A stretch of DNA of 64,000 nucleotides, from assembly GCF_018130825.1 (NCBI RefSeq), contig NZ_JAFCJS010000004.1:620001-684000 (forward strand), read 5' to 3'. Position numbers and translations under genes: made by a program. Shown here in pieces: positions 1 through 7,413 of the stretch. Position 1 is the stretch's first letter. Every line of letters begins with the position of its first letter. A model generated the notes under the pieces. The model made no database searches. It was not told the DNA's origin and saw only the letters and a list, made by a program, of their open reading frames with translations. Source of the DNA: Bradyrhizobium liaoningense. Its GTDB lineage: Bacteria; Pseudomonadota; Alphaproteobacteria; Rhizobiales; Xanthobacteraceae.

Positions 1-331
1 GCTGTTGTTCTGTCTGCGGGCAGCTTAACGACGTCGCAATGTTCGGCAAATGGACATTCGCAGTTCGTCACATGTTCTCAGCTTCGCCCGAGCGGAAGCC
101 AGTACGATGCGGGACTTATGTCTCGCGCTGTCCGAGCGCCGTCATTGCGAGGAGCTCTTGCGACGAAGCAATCCAGGCTGCCTCCGTGGAGAGATTCTGA
201 TTTGCTTCGCTGCGCTCGCAATGACGGCGGCGGGAGTCATGTTCCTATCCAAACTTTAATTCAGCGCACTTCGCCAGCTGCACTATCACTGACGTGCGGC
301 GCGCGAGATGCCGCATGACGAGGAGACCACA
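1..331. other. Leading intergenic stretch, no gene supported
   Basis: I see no convincing coding sequence here. Short open frames exist, but they cross the palindromic repeat at 140-226 and resemble no family I know. The last few bases carry the ribosome binding site (AGGAG, 321-325) of the BA14K gene that follows. Confidence 0.5.
140..226. repeat. Palindromic intergenic repeat, CGTCATTGCGAG type
   Basis: A 12-base arm (CGTCATTGCGAG, 140-151) is matched perfectly by its reverse complement at 215-226, with about 63 bases between. This arm sequence recurs in intergenic repeats of Bradyrhizobium and relatives. It encodes nothing recognisable and could fold as a long hairpin in RNA. Confidence 0.75.
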
Positions 332-739
332 ATGTTGAAATCGTTTCGCTTCGTTGCCGGAGCTTGTCTGCTTGCGAGCCTGTCGGCGGCAACACTGACG
401 CATGCGTCGGCGGCGCCGATCGGACAACCGCTGGCGATGACGCACGCGGACCAGGACCAGATCGAACAAGTGCGCTGGTATGGACGCCGCGGCTGGGGCT
501 GGGGCGGCGGCGCGTTCGTCGGCGGCCTCGCGGCCGGTGCGATCATCGGCGGCGCTGTGGCCGCGCCCTATTATTACGGCTCGCCATATTATTATGAGCC
601 GGGCTATCCGCCCCCGCCCGCCGCCTATGGACCGCCGCCGGAAGGCGACGTGCAGTACTGCATGCAGCGCTACAAATCCTACAATCCGAACACCGGCACC
701 TATCTCGGCAATGACGGCAGGCGCCATCCCTGCCCGTAG
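332..739 (+). CDS. BA14K-family secreted protein
   Basis: A 135-residue protein with an N-terminal signal peptide (hydrophobic core about residues 6-20, likely cleavage after an Ala-rich stretch near residue 27). A Gly/Ala-rich segment and a Tyr/Pro-rich segment (PYYYGSPYYYEPGYPPPP) follow. The C-terminal signature YCMQRYKSYNPNTGTYLG ending in CP is diagnostic of the BA14K family, known from a Brucella immunogenic protein with lectin-like activity. The start at 332 is preferred over the ATG at 308 because AGGAG lies 6 bases upstream and the signal peptide then begins with MLKSFR. It probably sits in the periplasm or outer envelope. The ligand is unknown. Confidence 0.88.
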   Translation: MLKSFRFVAGACLLASLSAATLTHASAAPIGQPLAMTHADQDQIEQVRWYGRRGWGWGGGAFVGGLAAGAIIGGAVAAPYYYGSPYYYEPGYPPPPAAYGPPPEGDVQYCMQRYKSYNPNTGTYLGNDGRRHPCP

Positions 740-794
740 GGATTCTGCTCTCGTAGCCGTGTAGCCCGTCAGTGCTCGACCCATGAATGCCCGC

Positions 795-823
795 GACAAT
801 CTGGCCGGAACGGCCAGATTGTC
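795..823 (+). terminator. Hairpin downstream of the BA14K gene
   Basis: A perfect 12-bp inverted repeat (GACAATCTGGCC, 795-806, with its complement at 812-823) with a 5-base loop. Only a short ATTT follows, so it is a weak intrinsic terminator or a processing hairpin. Confidence 0.5.
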
Positions 824-975
824 ATTTCAGGTCGTATTCGTCCTCAAAAATCGCATGGCTGCCATCACGCGATCGTGGTGAACCGGAGAGACCGTTCGGC
901 GGACTCACAGACTTCAAGTCGAAATCCATTTTGATTTTTTTATTGCTGATACCGCTGTGAGATCTGAGTCTCGAC

Positions 976-2535
976 GTGCAGTTTCTATTCCGGGATCATC
1001 TTCTCGACACTGACCTGCGCGAGCTGAGCCGCGAGCAGGTTCCCGTTGCCGTGGAACCGCAGGTTTTCGATCTCGTCGTCCATCTCATGGAGAACCGCGA
1101 CCGGGTGGTCAGCAAGGACGAGCTGATCGACAAGATCTGGCATGGGCGCAGCGTCTCGGAATCCACCCTGACCAGCCGGATCAACGCGGCCCGCAAGGCG
1201 ATCGGCGACAATGGCGCGAACCAGGCGCTGATCCGTACCATCGCGCGCAAGGGATTTCGCTTCGTCGGCGACGTGCAGACACAGCTTGGCACGGTTCCGC
1301 CGGAGCTCGGTCGCCTCACCCCGGCGCCGCAGGCCGTGCTCGCGCTGCCCGATCGGCCCGCGATCGCCGTGCTGCCCTTCACCAACATGAGCGGCGACCG
1401 CGAACAGGATTATTTCTCCGACGGCATCAGCGAAGACATCATCACGGCGCTGTCGAAGCTGCGCTGGTTCTTCGTCATCGCGCGCAATTCCTCCTTCGTC
1501 TACAAGGGCCGCGCCGTGCACATCCACGAGGTCGCGCGCGAGCTCGGCGTGCGCTACGTGGTCGAAGGCAGCGTGCGACGGAGCGGCGACCGCCTGCGCG
1601 TCTCGGCCCAGCTCAACGACGTCTCGACCGGCAGCCATCTCTGGGCCGAGCGCTACGACCGCGAGCTTGCCGACATCTTCGCGGTGCAGGACGAGATCAC
1701 CGACGCGATCGTCGCCGCGATCGAGCCGCAGCTCTATGCCGCCGAGAGCTTTCGCGCCCAGCAGAAGCCGCCGGGCAGCCTCGATGCCTGGGGCCTGTTG
1801 ATGCGAGGGCTGTCGCATTACTGGCGCATCACCCGCGAGGACAATGCGACGGCGCAAGGACTGCTCGAGAAGGCCGTCGCGATCGACCCGGCCTATGGCA
1901 AGGCGCTGGGCCTGCTCGCGACCAGTCACATCTTCGGCGCGCATATGGGCTGGGCCGACATGGCCGCGACCGTGCCGGTCGCCGAACGCGCGGCGCTTGC
2001 CGCGGTGGAGGCCGATCGCGAGGACGCCTTCGCCCATCACGGCCTCGCCTATACCTATCTGTTCCGCCGCCGTTTCGACGATGCGCTGGCGGAGTTCGAG
2101 CAGGCCTTGATGCTCAATCCGAACTTCGCGATGGCGCACGCCTTCCACGGCGTGACGCTGTGCTACGCGGGACGATGGCAGGACGGCGATGCCGCTGCGC
2201 GGCGCGCGCTGCGGCTGAGCCCGCGCGATCCGCTCGCGGCGATCTATTGCGGCGTTGCGGCGTATGCCCAGTTCATCGGCCGCAACTACGAGCAGTCCAT
2301 GCAGATGGCGCGGGAATCGATGCGGCAGCGCGCCGATTTCGTCGGTGCCCATCGTGTGCTGACCGCCGCCGCCGGCATGTCGGGGGATCCCGCATTCGCG
2401 GCGTCCGCGCTGGAAGGCCTGCGCCGCGCCCAGCCCGGGATCTCGCTCGCCTGGATCACGCGCGAATTGCCGATGCTGCGGGAAGAAGATCGCGCGCATT
2501 ATCTGGAAGGATTTCGGCGCGCGGGGATGAGGTAG
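976..2535 (+). CDS. Winged-helix / TolB-like / TPR transcriptional regulator (copy 1)
   Basis: A 519-residue one-component regulator. Residues 1-100 form an OmpR/CadC-type winged helix (PQVFDLVVHLMENRDRVVSK, then the wing RTIARKGFRFVG). Residues about 125-250 form the TolB-like domain usually found with adenylate-cyclase-like TPR proteins (RPAIAVLPFTNMSGD, YFSDGISEDI, VEGSVRRSGDRLRVSAQL). Residues 280-500 are TPR-like helices. Unlike CadC it has no membrane segment between the domains, so it should be cytoplasmic. The start is GTG at 976, where the winged-helix fold begins. A paralogue similar along its whole length lies at 4146-5690. Its target and signal are unknown; the neighbouring GFA and mddA genes are candidates. 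Confidence 0.87.
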   Translation: MQFLFRDHLLDTDLRELSREQVPVAVEPQVFDLVVHLMENRDRVVSKDELIDKIWHGRSVSESTLTSRINAARKAIGDNGANQALIRTIARKGFRFVGDVQTQLGTVPPELGRLTPAPQAVLALPDRPAIAVLPFTNMSGDREQDYFSDGISEDIITALSKLRWFFVIARNSSFVYKGRAVHIHEVARELGVRYVVEGSVRRSGDRLRVSAQLNDVSTGSHLWAERYDRELADIFAVQDEITDAIVAAIEPQLYAAESFRAQQKPPGSLDAWGLLMRGLSHYWRITREDNATAQGLLEKAVAIDPAYGKALGLLATSHIFGAHMGWADMAATVPVAERAALAAVEADREDAFAHHGLAYTYLFRRRFDDALAEFEQALMLNPNFAMAHAFHGVTLCYAGRWQDGDAAARRALRLSPRDPLAAIYCGVAAYAQFIGRNYEQSMQMARESMRQRADFVGAHRVLTAAAGMSGDPAFAASALEGLRRAQPGISLAWITRELPMLREEDRAHYLEGFRRAGMR

Positions 2536-2541
2536 CCGTTC

Positions 2542-2702
2542 ACCCTCCCCTGGAGGGGGAGGGTCGGCTCGCATCTGAGCGTAGCGAAGATGAGAGACGG
2601 GGTGGGGTGACGGTCTCTCCACGACGGACACTGCCCGTGCGGAGAGATCACCCCACCCCGCTCGCGCTGCGCGCGATCGACCCTCCCCCTTCAGGGGAGG
2701 GT
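2542..2702. repeat. Long imperfect palindromic repeat, ACCCTCCCC type
   Basis: GC-rich inverted repeat whose outer arms are ACCCTCCCCTGGAGGGGGAG and its imperfect complement near 2690-2702, with inner CGGGGTGGGGTGA / TCACCCCACCCCG arms. It separates the convergent regulator and GFA genes and may terminate both. Related elements lie at 10765-10888, 21329-21464 and about 60203-60290. Confidence 0.75.
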
Positions 2703-2712
2703 CAGGGAAAAG

Positions 2713-3135
2713 CTACTCCTGCATCATCTCGCCGCTGCCGCCGAACTCGGCCGGGAAATCCTTCAGCTTGGGCAGACCGTCGCGCATCGGCAGCACGGTC
2801 TCGGCGTAATTGACGTGGACGCCGGGCGTGAACGCGAGCGTGGGGATGGTGGCGGTGAAAACGTCGATAAGGCCGAGCGGGGGGTGATTGGTCATCAGAT
2901 GGCCGCCGCACTTCCTGCAATATTTGCGCTGGCTGAGCGGCGTCTTGGCGAAGGTCTCGACATGCTGGGCGCCCTCGGTGATGCGCACGGCTTCGGGCTT
3001 CCACAGGCTGAAGGCGTTCACCGGTCCGCCGGACCAGGACCGGCAGGAACGGCAATGGCAATAGCCCATCGCCTCCGGCGCGCCCGTGACCTCGACCGTG
3101 ACAGCGCCGCAGAAGCAGTTTCCGACATGTTTCAT
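2713..3135 (-). CDS. GFA (CENP-V/GFA-fold) zinc protein
   Basis: A 140-residue protein of the glutathione-dependent formaldehyde-activating enzyme (Gfa) family. It has the full zinc-ligand set in order: CFC at residues 7-9, CHCRSC at 26-31 and YCRKCGG in the middle. Family members bind zinc and some bind S-hydroxymethylglutathione, but most have no proven reaction, so a formaldehyde role is inference. The start at 3135 is chosen because GGAG lies 9 bases upstream and MKHVGNCFCG matches the usual family start. An in-frame ATG at 3150 is an alternative. It lies between two paralogous regulators and next to mddA. Confidence 0.82.
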   Translation of the reverse strand: MKHVGNCFCGAVTVEVTGAPEAMGYCHCRSCRSWSGGPVNAFSLWKPEAVRITEGAQHVETFAKTPLSQRKYCRKCGGHLMTNHPPLGLIDVFTATIPTLAFTPGVHVNYAETVLPMRDGLPKLKDFPAEFGGSGEMMQE

Positions 3136-3223
3136 TTGGGTCGTCTCCATGATGAAGGATCGATATCGCGTGTCGGCGCGCCACGCGTCCTCCATTCGGT
3201 GGACGCGTGGCGCGAGGCTAAGA

Positions 3224-4012
3224 CTATACTGATCTGCGCCAGGGAATAAGCATCGACACCCGTTGTTTGTACTGCCGGTAGTCGTCGCCGAAGAGCTCGA
3301 TGAGGTCGTGCTCCTCCAGCGCGATGCCGACGAAGATGTAGAGCGTGGTCACGGCCGCGAACAGCAGATGGCCCACAGTCATGACCGGCGCCGCCCAGAA
3401 CGCGATGATGAAACCGAGATAGATCGGATGACGGACGAACTTGTAGAGCAGCGGCGTCTTGAAACGCGGCGGCGCGGCTTCCCGGCCGACTAGATGATCG
3501 GTCACCTGAGACAGGCCGAACAACTCGAAGTGATTGATGATGAAGGTCGAGGTGAACACCAGCACCCAGCCCGCGAAGGACAGCGTGACCACCGTCACGG
3601 CAAGATCGGGGTTCTCGACCTCCCATATGACCGTGGGCAGCGGACGCCACTGCCAGAACAGGAGGAGCAATGACAGGCTCGCGAACAACACGTAGGTCGA
3701 GCGCTCGACCGGCTTGGGGACGAACTGCGTCCACCACGCCTTGAATTGTTGGCGCGCCATCACGCTATGTTGAACCGCGAACAGCGACATCAGCAGCAGA
3801 TTGACGATGACCGCGCGGACGACGGGCGCTTCGGCTCCGGTGTCGATGGTCTTCGGCACCATCACCCCCATGACGAAGCCGATGGCGTAGAGAACGGTGA
3901 CGAAAAAGACGAGATATGCCGCAATTCCGTACAGAAAGGCGATGAACCTGAAAATGCGCGAGCCCGCAACCTCCGGGCCGATGGAATGAACCTGGTGATC
4001 AAGTTGGGTCAT
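3224..4012 (-). CDS. mddA: Methanethiol S-methyltransferase-like membrane protein
   Basis: A 262-residue integral membrane protein with about five or six hydrophobic segments and the isoprenylcysteine-methyltransferase/NnrU-type motif FVRHPIYLGFIIAFW near the C-terminus, followed by EEHDLIELFGDDYRQYKQRV. This pattern matches MddA, which methylates methanethiol with S-adenosylmethionine to give dimethyl sulfide. MddA activity has been reported for Bradyrhizobium homologues (recalled literature). The start at 4012 gives MTQLDHQVHS; longer upstream reading runs into the promoter region. It is divergent from the regulator at 4146, with a tandem repeat between them that could control both. Exact substrate is inferred by family. 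Confidence 0.8.
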   Translation of the reverse strand: MTQLDHQVHSIGPEVAGSRIFRFIAFLYGIAAYLVFFVTVLYAIGFVMGVMVPKTIDTGAEAPVVRAVIVNLLLMSLFAVQHSVMARQQFKAWWTQFVPKPVERSTYVLFASLSLLLLFWQWRPLPTVIWEVENPDLAVTVVTLSFAGWVLVFTSTFIINHFELFGLSQVTDHLVGREAAPPRFKTPLLYKFVRHPIYLGFIIAFWAAPVMTVGHLLFAAVTTLYIFVGIALEEHDLIELFGDDYRQYKQRVSMLIPWRRSV

Positions 4013-4096
4013 AGAACGCTCCGTTGTGCCGAGACATCGGCACTGTTTGGTCTTCGCACCATGCCGGATCGGAGGTCCTCCGACTTTCGCGGAGGG

Positions 4097-4139
4097 TTGA
4101 TTTTCGCCTGAGACGACTTTGATTTTTGCTTGAGACGAC
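4097..4139. promoter_or_regulatory. Tandem 21-base direct repeat, operator-like
   Basis: Two copies of a 21-base unit (TTGATTTT, variable CGCC or TGCT, then TGAGACGAC) occupy 4097-4117 and 4119-4139, differing at two positions. The 22-base period is about two helical turns, so a dimeric or tandem-bound regulator would contact one face. The repeat ends 6 bases before the GTG of the regulator at 4146 and lies 85 bases upstream of the divergent mddA. A small inverted repeat (CCTCCG / CGGAGG) sits just outside at 4077-4095. Confidence 0.65.
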
Positions 4140-4145
4140 GGAAAC

Positions 4146-5690
4146 GTGCGATTTTTCTTTGAAAACAACGTGCTGGACGGCGATCTGCGGGAGCTCACTT
4201 GCTCCGGAGTGGCCGTGCCGTTGCAGCCGCAGGTGTTCGATCTGCTGCTTTACCTCGTCGCGGAGCGCACCCGAGTGGTCAGCAAGGATGACCTGATCAG
4301 CCAGATCTGGAGCGACCGCATCGTCTCGGATTCCGCCCTGAACAGCCGCATCAACGCCGCGCGCAAGGCGCTGGGCGACGACGGCGCGACCCAGCGGCTG
4401 ATCAAGACCATTCCGCGCAAGGGCTTTCGTTTCGTCGGCGACGTCCGGGAAGACGGGGCCGCCGCGCCGGCGCCCGCTGAACCCGCAACGGCGCGCGCAG
4501 TGACCGACCGTCCGGCGATCGCGGTGCTCGCCTTCGAGAACATGAGCGGCGATCCCGCACAGGATTATTTTGGCGACGGCATCAGCGAGGACATCCTCAC
4601 CGCGCTGTCGAAGCAGCGCTGGTTCATGGTGATCGCCCGCAACTCGTCCTTCACCTACAAGGGTCGCGCGGTCCACATCAGACAGATCGCCGAGGAGCTC
4701 GGCGTTCGCTACATCGTCGAAGGCAGCGTGCGCAAGGCGGACAACCGGGTGCGCATCACCGCGCAGCTCAACGACGCCACGTCAGGCAGCCATCTCTGGG
4801 CCGAGCGCTACGACCGCGAGCTCGTCGATGTCTTCGCCGTGCAGGACGAGATCACCAACGCGATCGTCGCGGCGATCGAGCCGCACATCCACGCGGCGGA
4901 GAATTTTCGCAGCCATCGCAAGCCGCCCGCGAGCCTGGACGCCTGGGACCTCTTGATGCGCGCGCTGTCACATTACTGGCGCGTGACCCGGCAGGACCAC
5001 GCGGCCGCCAAGGCGCTGCTCGAGCGCGCGATCGCAATCGATCCGAATTACGGCCAGGCGCTGTCGGTGCTGGCCGTGAATGACATGTTCGGCGTGCATC
5101 TCGGCTGGACCGAGCTGGCCGCGGTTGCCCCGGTCGCGGAAGCCGCCGCGCTCAAAGCGGTGCGCTGCGACCACGAGGATGCCTGGGCGCATGCCGCGCT
5201 CGGCAGCGTCTACTTCTCGACACGGAGGCTTGCGGACGCATTATCCGAGTTCGAGCAGGCCCTCGCGCTCAACCCGAACTTCTCGCTGGTGCAAGGCTAC
5301 CACGCGCTGGCGCTGTCCTATGCCGGACGGTCGAAGCAGGCGTTTGCGGCGGCGCAGAAGGCGATCCGGCTCTCACCGCGCGATCCGTCGCTGGCGATCT
5401 ATCACGGCATCGCCGGCTATGCGCGCTTCACCGAGCGGCAGTATGACGAAGCCATCGCGCTCGCGCGCGAGGCGATCCGCCACCGCGGCGACCTCACCGG
5501 CGCCTACCGCGTTCTCGCCGTTTCGGCCGGCATGATCGGCGATGGCGCGCTGGCGGAGATGGCACTCGGCGAGCTCCGCCGCACCCAGCCGAACATCTCG
5601 CTGCAGTGGATTGCGACGAAACTGCCGTGGGCCAGCGACGCCGATCGCGAGCACTATCTCGAGGGATTCCGGCGGGCGGGATTGCGGTGA
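4146..5690 (+). CDS. Winged-helix / TolB-like / TPR transcriptional regulator (copy 2)
   Basis: A 514-residue paralogue of the regulator at 976-2535 with the same architecture. The winged helix covers residues 1-100 (PQVFDLLLYLVAERTRVVSK, RKGFRFVGDV), the TolB-like domain about 120-245 (RPAIAVLAFENMSGD, DGISEDILTALSK), and TPR helices the rest. No membrane segment is visible. GTG at 4146 is the start. It is divergent from mddA and sits directly behind the tandem 22-base-period repeat, which suggests control of itself and mddA, by inference. The two copies differ most in the linker between DNA-binding and TolB-like domains. Their separate roles are not evident from sequence. Confidence 0.87.
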   Translation: MRFFFENNVLDGDLRELTCSGVAVPLQPQVFDLLLYLVAERTRVVSKDDLISQIWSDRIVSDSALNSRINAARKALGDDGATQRLIKTIPRKGFRFVGDVREDGAAAPAPAEPATARAVTDRPAIAVLAFENMSGDPAQDYFGDGISEDILTALSKQRWFMVIARNSSFTYKGRAVHIRQIAEELGVRYIVEGSVRKADNRVRITAQLNDATSGSHLWAERYDRELVDVFAVQDEITNAIVAAIEPHIHAAENFRSHRKPPASLDAWDLLMRALSHYWRVTRQDHAAAKALLERAIAIDPNYGQALSVLAVNDMFGVHLGWTELAAVAPVAEAAALKAVRCDHEDAWAHAALGSVYFSTRRLADALSEFEQALALNPNFSLVQGYHALALSYAGRSKQAFAAAQKAIRLSPRDPSLAIYHGIAGYARFTERQYDEAIALAREAIRHRGDLTGAYRVLAVSAGMIGDGALAEMALGELRRTQPNISLQWIATKLPWASDADREHYLEGFRRAGLR

Positions 5691-5701
5691 GGCGCGACGC
5701 T

Positions 5702-5730
5702 GCTCTTACCTCCCCTGGAGGGGTAAGAGC
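5702..5730. terminator. Hairpin between convergent genes
   Basis: Inverted repeat GCTCTTACC (5702-5710) with its complement at 5722-5730, extended by CCCC/GGGG pairing across a short loop. It lies between the end of the regulator and the end of the convergent Irr-type gene, so it could serve both strands. Confidence 0.5.
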
Positions 5731-5739
5731 GCGGCGATG

Positions 5740-6222
5740 CTACGCCACGCGCTTCCGGCGCAAATGGACGATGACGTCGAGCCGCGCGATCTCGTGGCCG
5801 GGAAGCGCCTCGGGCATCCTGGTGAAGGCGAGGCCATCGGCGACATCGACCAGCACATCCTCGCCTTCGAGGTAGAAGTGCGGATGCACCGATGTGTCGG
5901 TATCGAAGAACGACTTGATGCCGTCGGCGGCGATCCGGCGCAACAGGCCGGCTTCCGTGAACTGGTTCAGGGTGTTGTAGACGGTCGCGAGCGACAGATA
6001 GGCGTTCGCGGCCATCGCCTCTTCATAAAGGCTCTCCGCGGTGACGTGACGGTGGCCGCGCAGGAACAGCAACTGGCCGAGCGCCAGGCGCTGGCGGGTT
6101 GGCCGCAGACCGGCATCGACGAGCAATTGCAGGCAGTGCTGCAGGCCCTCATCGACCTCGGGTCCCACGACGTCAGGCTCGTTGTCGTCGCCCGCATGGA
6201 TATTCGCGGCGTGCATGTCCAT
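5740..6222 (-). CDS. irr: Irr-type Fur-family iron/heme response regulator (paralogue)
   Basis: A 160-residue Fur-superfamily protein with Irr hallmarks: GLRPTRQRLALGQLLF (winged helix entry), TAESLYEEA, SLATVYNTLNQFTEAGLL (recognition helix) and IARLDVIVHLRRKR at the C-terminus. Irr controls heme synthesis and iron uptake genes in rhizobia and senses heme rather than iron. Two features of the best-studied B. japonicum Irr are missing. There is no Cys-Pro heme regulatory motif near the N-terminus, and its HHH site reads HPHF here. This is probably the second Irr of the genome. The start at 6222 gives MDMHAAN (ATG at 6216 is possible). A perfect FixK/FNR-type box lies about 92 bases upstream. 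Confidence 0.82.
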   Translation of the reverse strand: MDMHAANIHAGDDNEPDVVGPEVDEGLQHCLQLLVDAGLRPTRQRLALGQLLFLRGHRHVTAESLYEEAMAANAYLSLATVYNTLNQFTEAGLLRRIAADGIKSFFDTDTSVHPHFYLEGEDVLVDVADGLAFTRMPEALPGHEIARLDVIVHLRRKRVA

Positions 6223-6307
6223 CGATCGTCTCACGTCTGCAAGAACCAGGACGCGCAACACGACATCCCGCCAGTTGCTATTGGATCGCAGAAGCGGCGG
6301 CCCGGCT

Positions 6308-6321
6308 TTGATCCGGATCAA
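6308..6321. promoter_or_regulatory. FixK/FNR-type box upstream of the Irr paralogue
   Basis: TTGATCCGGATCAA is a perfect 14-base palindrome matching the FixK2/FNR consensus TTGAT-N4-ATCAA. Its centre is about 92 bases upstream of the Irr-type start, leaving room for a start site about 41 bases away, the usual spacing for activation. The gene at 6498 on the other side is a less likely target. The same 14 bases occur upstream of hemA. Confidence 0.8.
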
Positions 6322-6385
6322 ATTTGGCGCCGACCCGCCTCCGACCTATCGCAAGGCGGACGGATTTATTCCCGGCCAGAATGGC

Positions 6386-6479
6386 TAAAGCGCGATGATG
6401 AACCATCATCGCGCTTTATCTCTTTGTTGGAGCATGATCTTTCGGAAAACCGCTTCACACTTTTCCGGATCATGCTCCA
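6386..6479. repeat. Double palindromic intergenic element
   Basis: Two adjacent hairpins. The first has perfect 15-base arms (TAAAGCGCGATGATG, 6386-6400, and its complement at 6404-6418). The second has 12-base arms (TGGAGCATGATC, 6428-6439, and 6468-6479) plus inner CGGAAAA / TTTTCCG arms at 6443-6449 and 6461-6467. Both resemble dispersed elements familiar from Bradyrhizobium intergenic regions. Confidence 0.75.
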
Positions 6480-6497
6480 GGCATCGATGAGGCTCAC

Positions 6498-6809
6498 ATG
6501 TCCAGGCCGGTTCCCGACAAGGCAGAGGTCGCGCTCGAATATCCCGACAAGTTCTATGTCGGCACCTTCGAGCATTCATCGCGCTTCGAGGCGCGGCTCG
6601 ACGGCAGCGGCGTTGCGCTCGTGCTGCAGCATCCGGGCGCGGCCGATGAACGCAAATCGGTGCATCTGCATATCAACTTCGGACTGCTGGCCGGCATCCT
6701 GCGGGAGCTAGCCGGCAGCGTCGCGGCCATCCCCAAGGACGACATCGCGCACCGCGAGCAGCTCGCTGACGCGCTCGACGAATTGCGAAAGGCGCTGCGG
6801 ACGCCCTGA
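6498..6809 (+). CDS. Conserved hypothetical protein
   Basis: A 103-residue soluble protein I cannot assign to a family. It is predicted to have beta strands in the first half (FYVGTFEHSSRFEARL, GVALVLQHPG, KSVHLHINFGLLAGIL) and an alpha-helical C-terminus. It has no signal peptide or membrane segment. The start has GAGG 6 bases upstream. It is convergent with the DUF2147 gene, 3 bases apart. Length, codon use and the ribosome binding site support a real gene. Confidence 0.72.
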   Translation: MSRPVPDKAEVALEYPDKFYVGTFEHSSRFEARLDGSGVALVLQHPGAADERKSVHLHINFGLLAGILRELAGSVAAIPKDDIAHREQLADALDELRKALRTP

Positions 6810-6812
6810 AAG

Positions 6813-7382
6813 CTATTTCGCTTTCACCTGGATCGGCTTCGGGGCCGGCGCGGCCGCCCATTCCTTGTCGGCACGCGGGCCGTTGAGATCGCCGGTCAGC
6901 CCGACGAGCTGGCCGGGCAGCACGTCGAGGGTCTGCTGCCAGGTCTGGGTCTGGCACAGGAATTTTATGAGGCAGCCCTTCAGCTTCAAGCGATCGGCGG
7001 ATTCGCGCCAAAGCGAGACCGAATAAGACTTGCCGTCCTCGGCATTGTAGATGTCGCCGGCAAACCGTCCCTCGGGCGTCGCCTGCAGTCCCATGATGAG
7101 CTGGTGGCCGAGCAGCGTGCGGGCGCGCTTGTCGGCGTCAGGGTTTTCCTTGTCGCGATAGGGCTGGCCGCGCTTGTCGGCCGGCTCCTTCATCCAGACG
7201 ATGAAGCCGCAGATGCGGTCGCGCGCCGGGCCGCAGCGCTCGAGCCGGATGCGGGCGCGGCCGTCCTCGACGAGCCATGTGCCGCTGGGATCGGTCGGGG
7301 CGGCCGCGCCGGCGCGCCCACCGATGATCATCATCACGACGGTGATCGCGACGCGCAGCACGAAGCGAAGGAGAAGGTTCAT
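6813..7382 (-). CDS. DUF2147 exported protein
   Basis: A 189-residue protein with an N-terminal signal peptide (hydrophobic residues 4-22, ending GGRAGAAAP). A DUF2147 domain follows, beginning PSGTWLVEDGRARIRLERCG and containing the typical LCGFIVWM-like stretch, here RICGFIVWMKEP, and a GDIYNAEDGKSYSV segment. DUF2147 proteins are periplasmic and of unknown function. The start at 7382 is preferred over 7388 because AAAGG lies 7 bases upstream. An extra C-terminal tail is rich in Ala, Pro and Lys. It follows the DUF3313 lipoprotein gene by 31 bases on the same strand, possibly co-transcribed. Confidence 0.85.
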   Translation of the reverse strand: MNLLLRFVLRVAITVVMMIIGGRAGAAAPTDPSGTWLVEDGRARIRLERCGPARDRICGFIVWMKEPADKRGQPYRDKENPDADKRARTLLGHQLIMGLQATPEGRFAGDIYNAEDGKSYSVSLWRESADRLKLKGCLIKFLCQTQTWQQTLDVLPGQLVGLTGDLNGPRADKEWAAAPAPKPIQVKAK

Positions 7383-7413
7383 CTGCATGCCTTTCGTTGA
7401 GCAGGGGGGCGCG

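Noticed and set aside
985..2631. Long minus-strand frame of 548 codons opposite the regulator
   Set aside because: It is Arg/Ala-rich with no recognisable domain, a shadow of the plus-strand gene in high-GC DNA.
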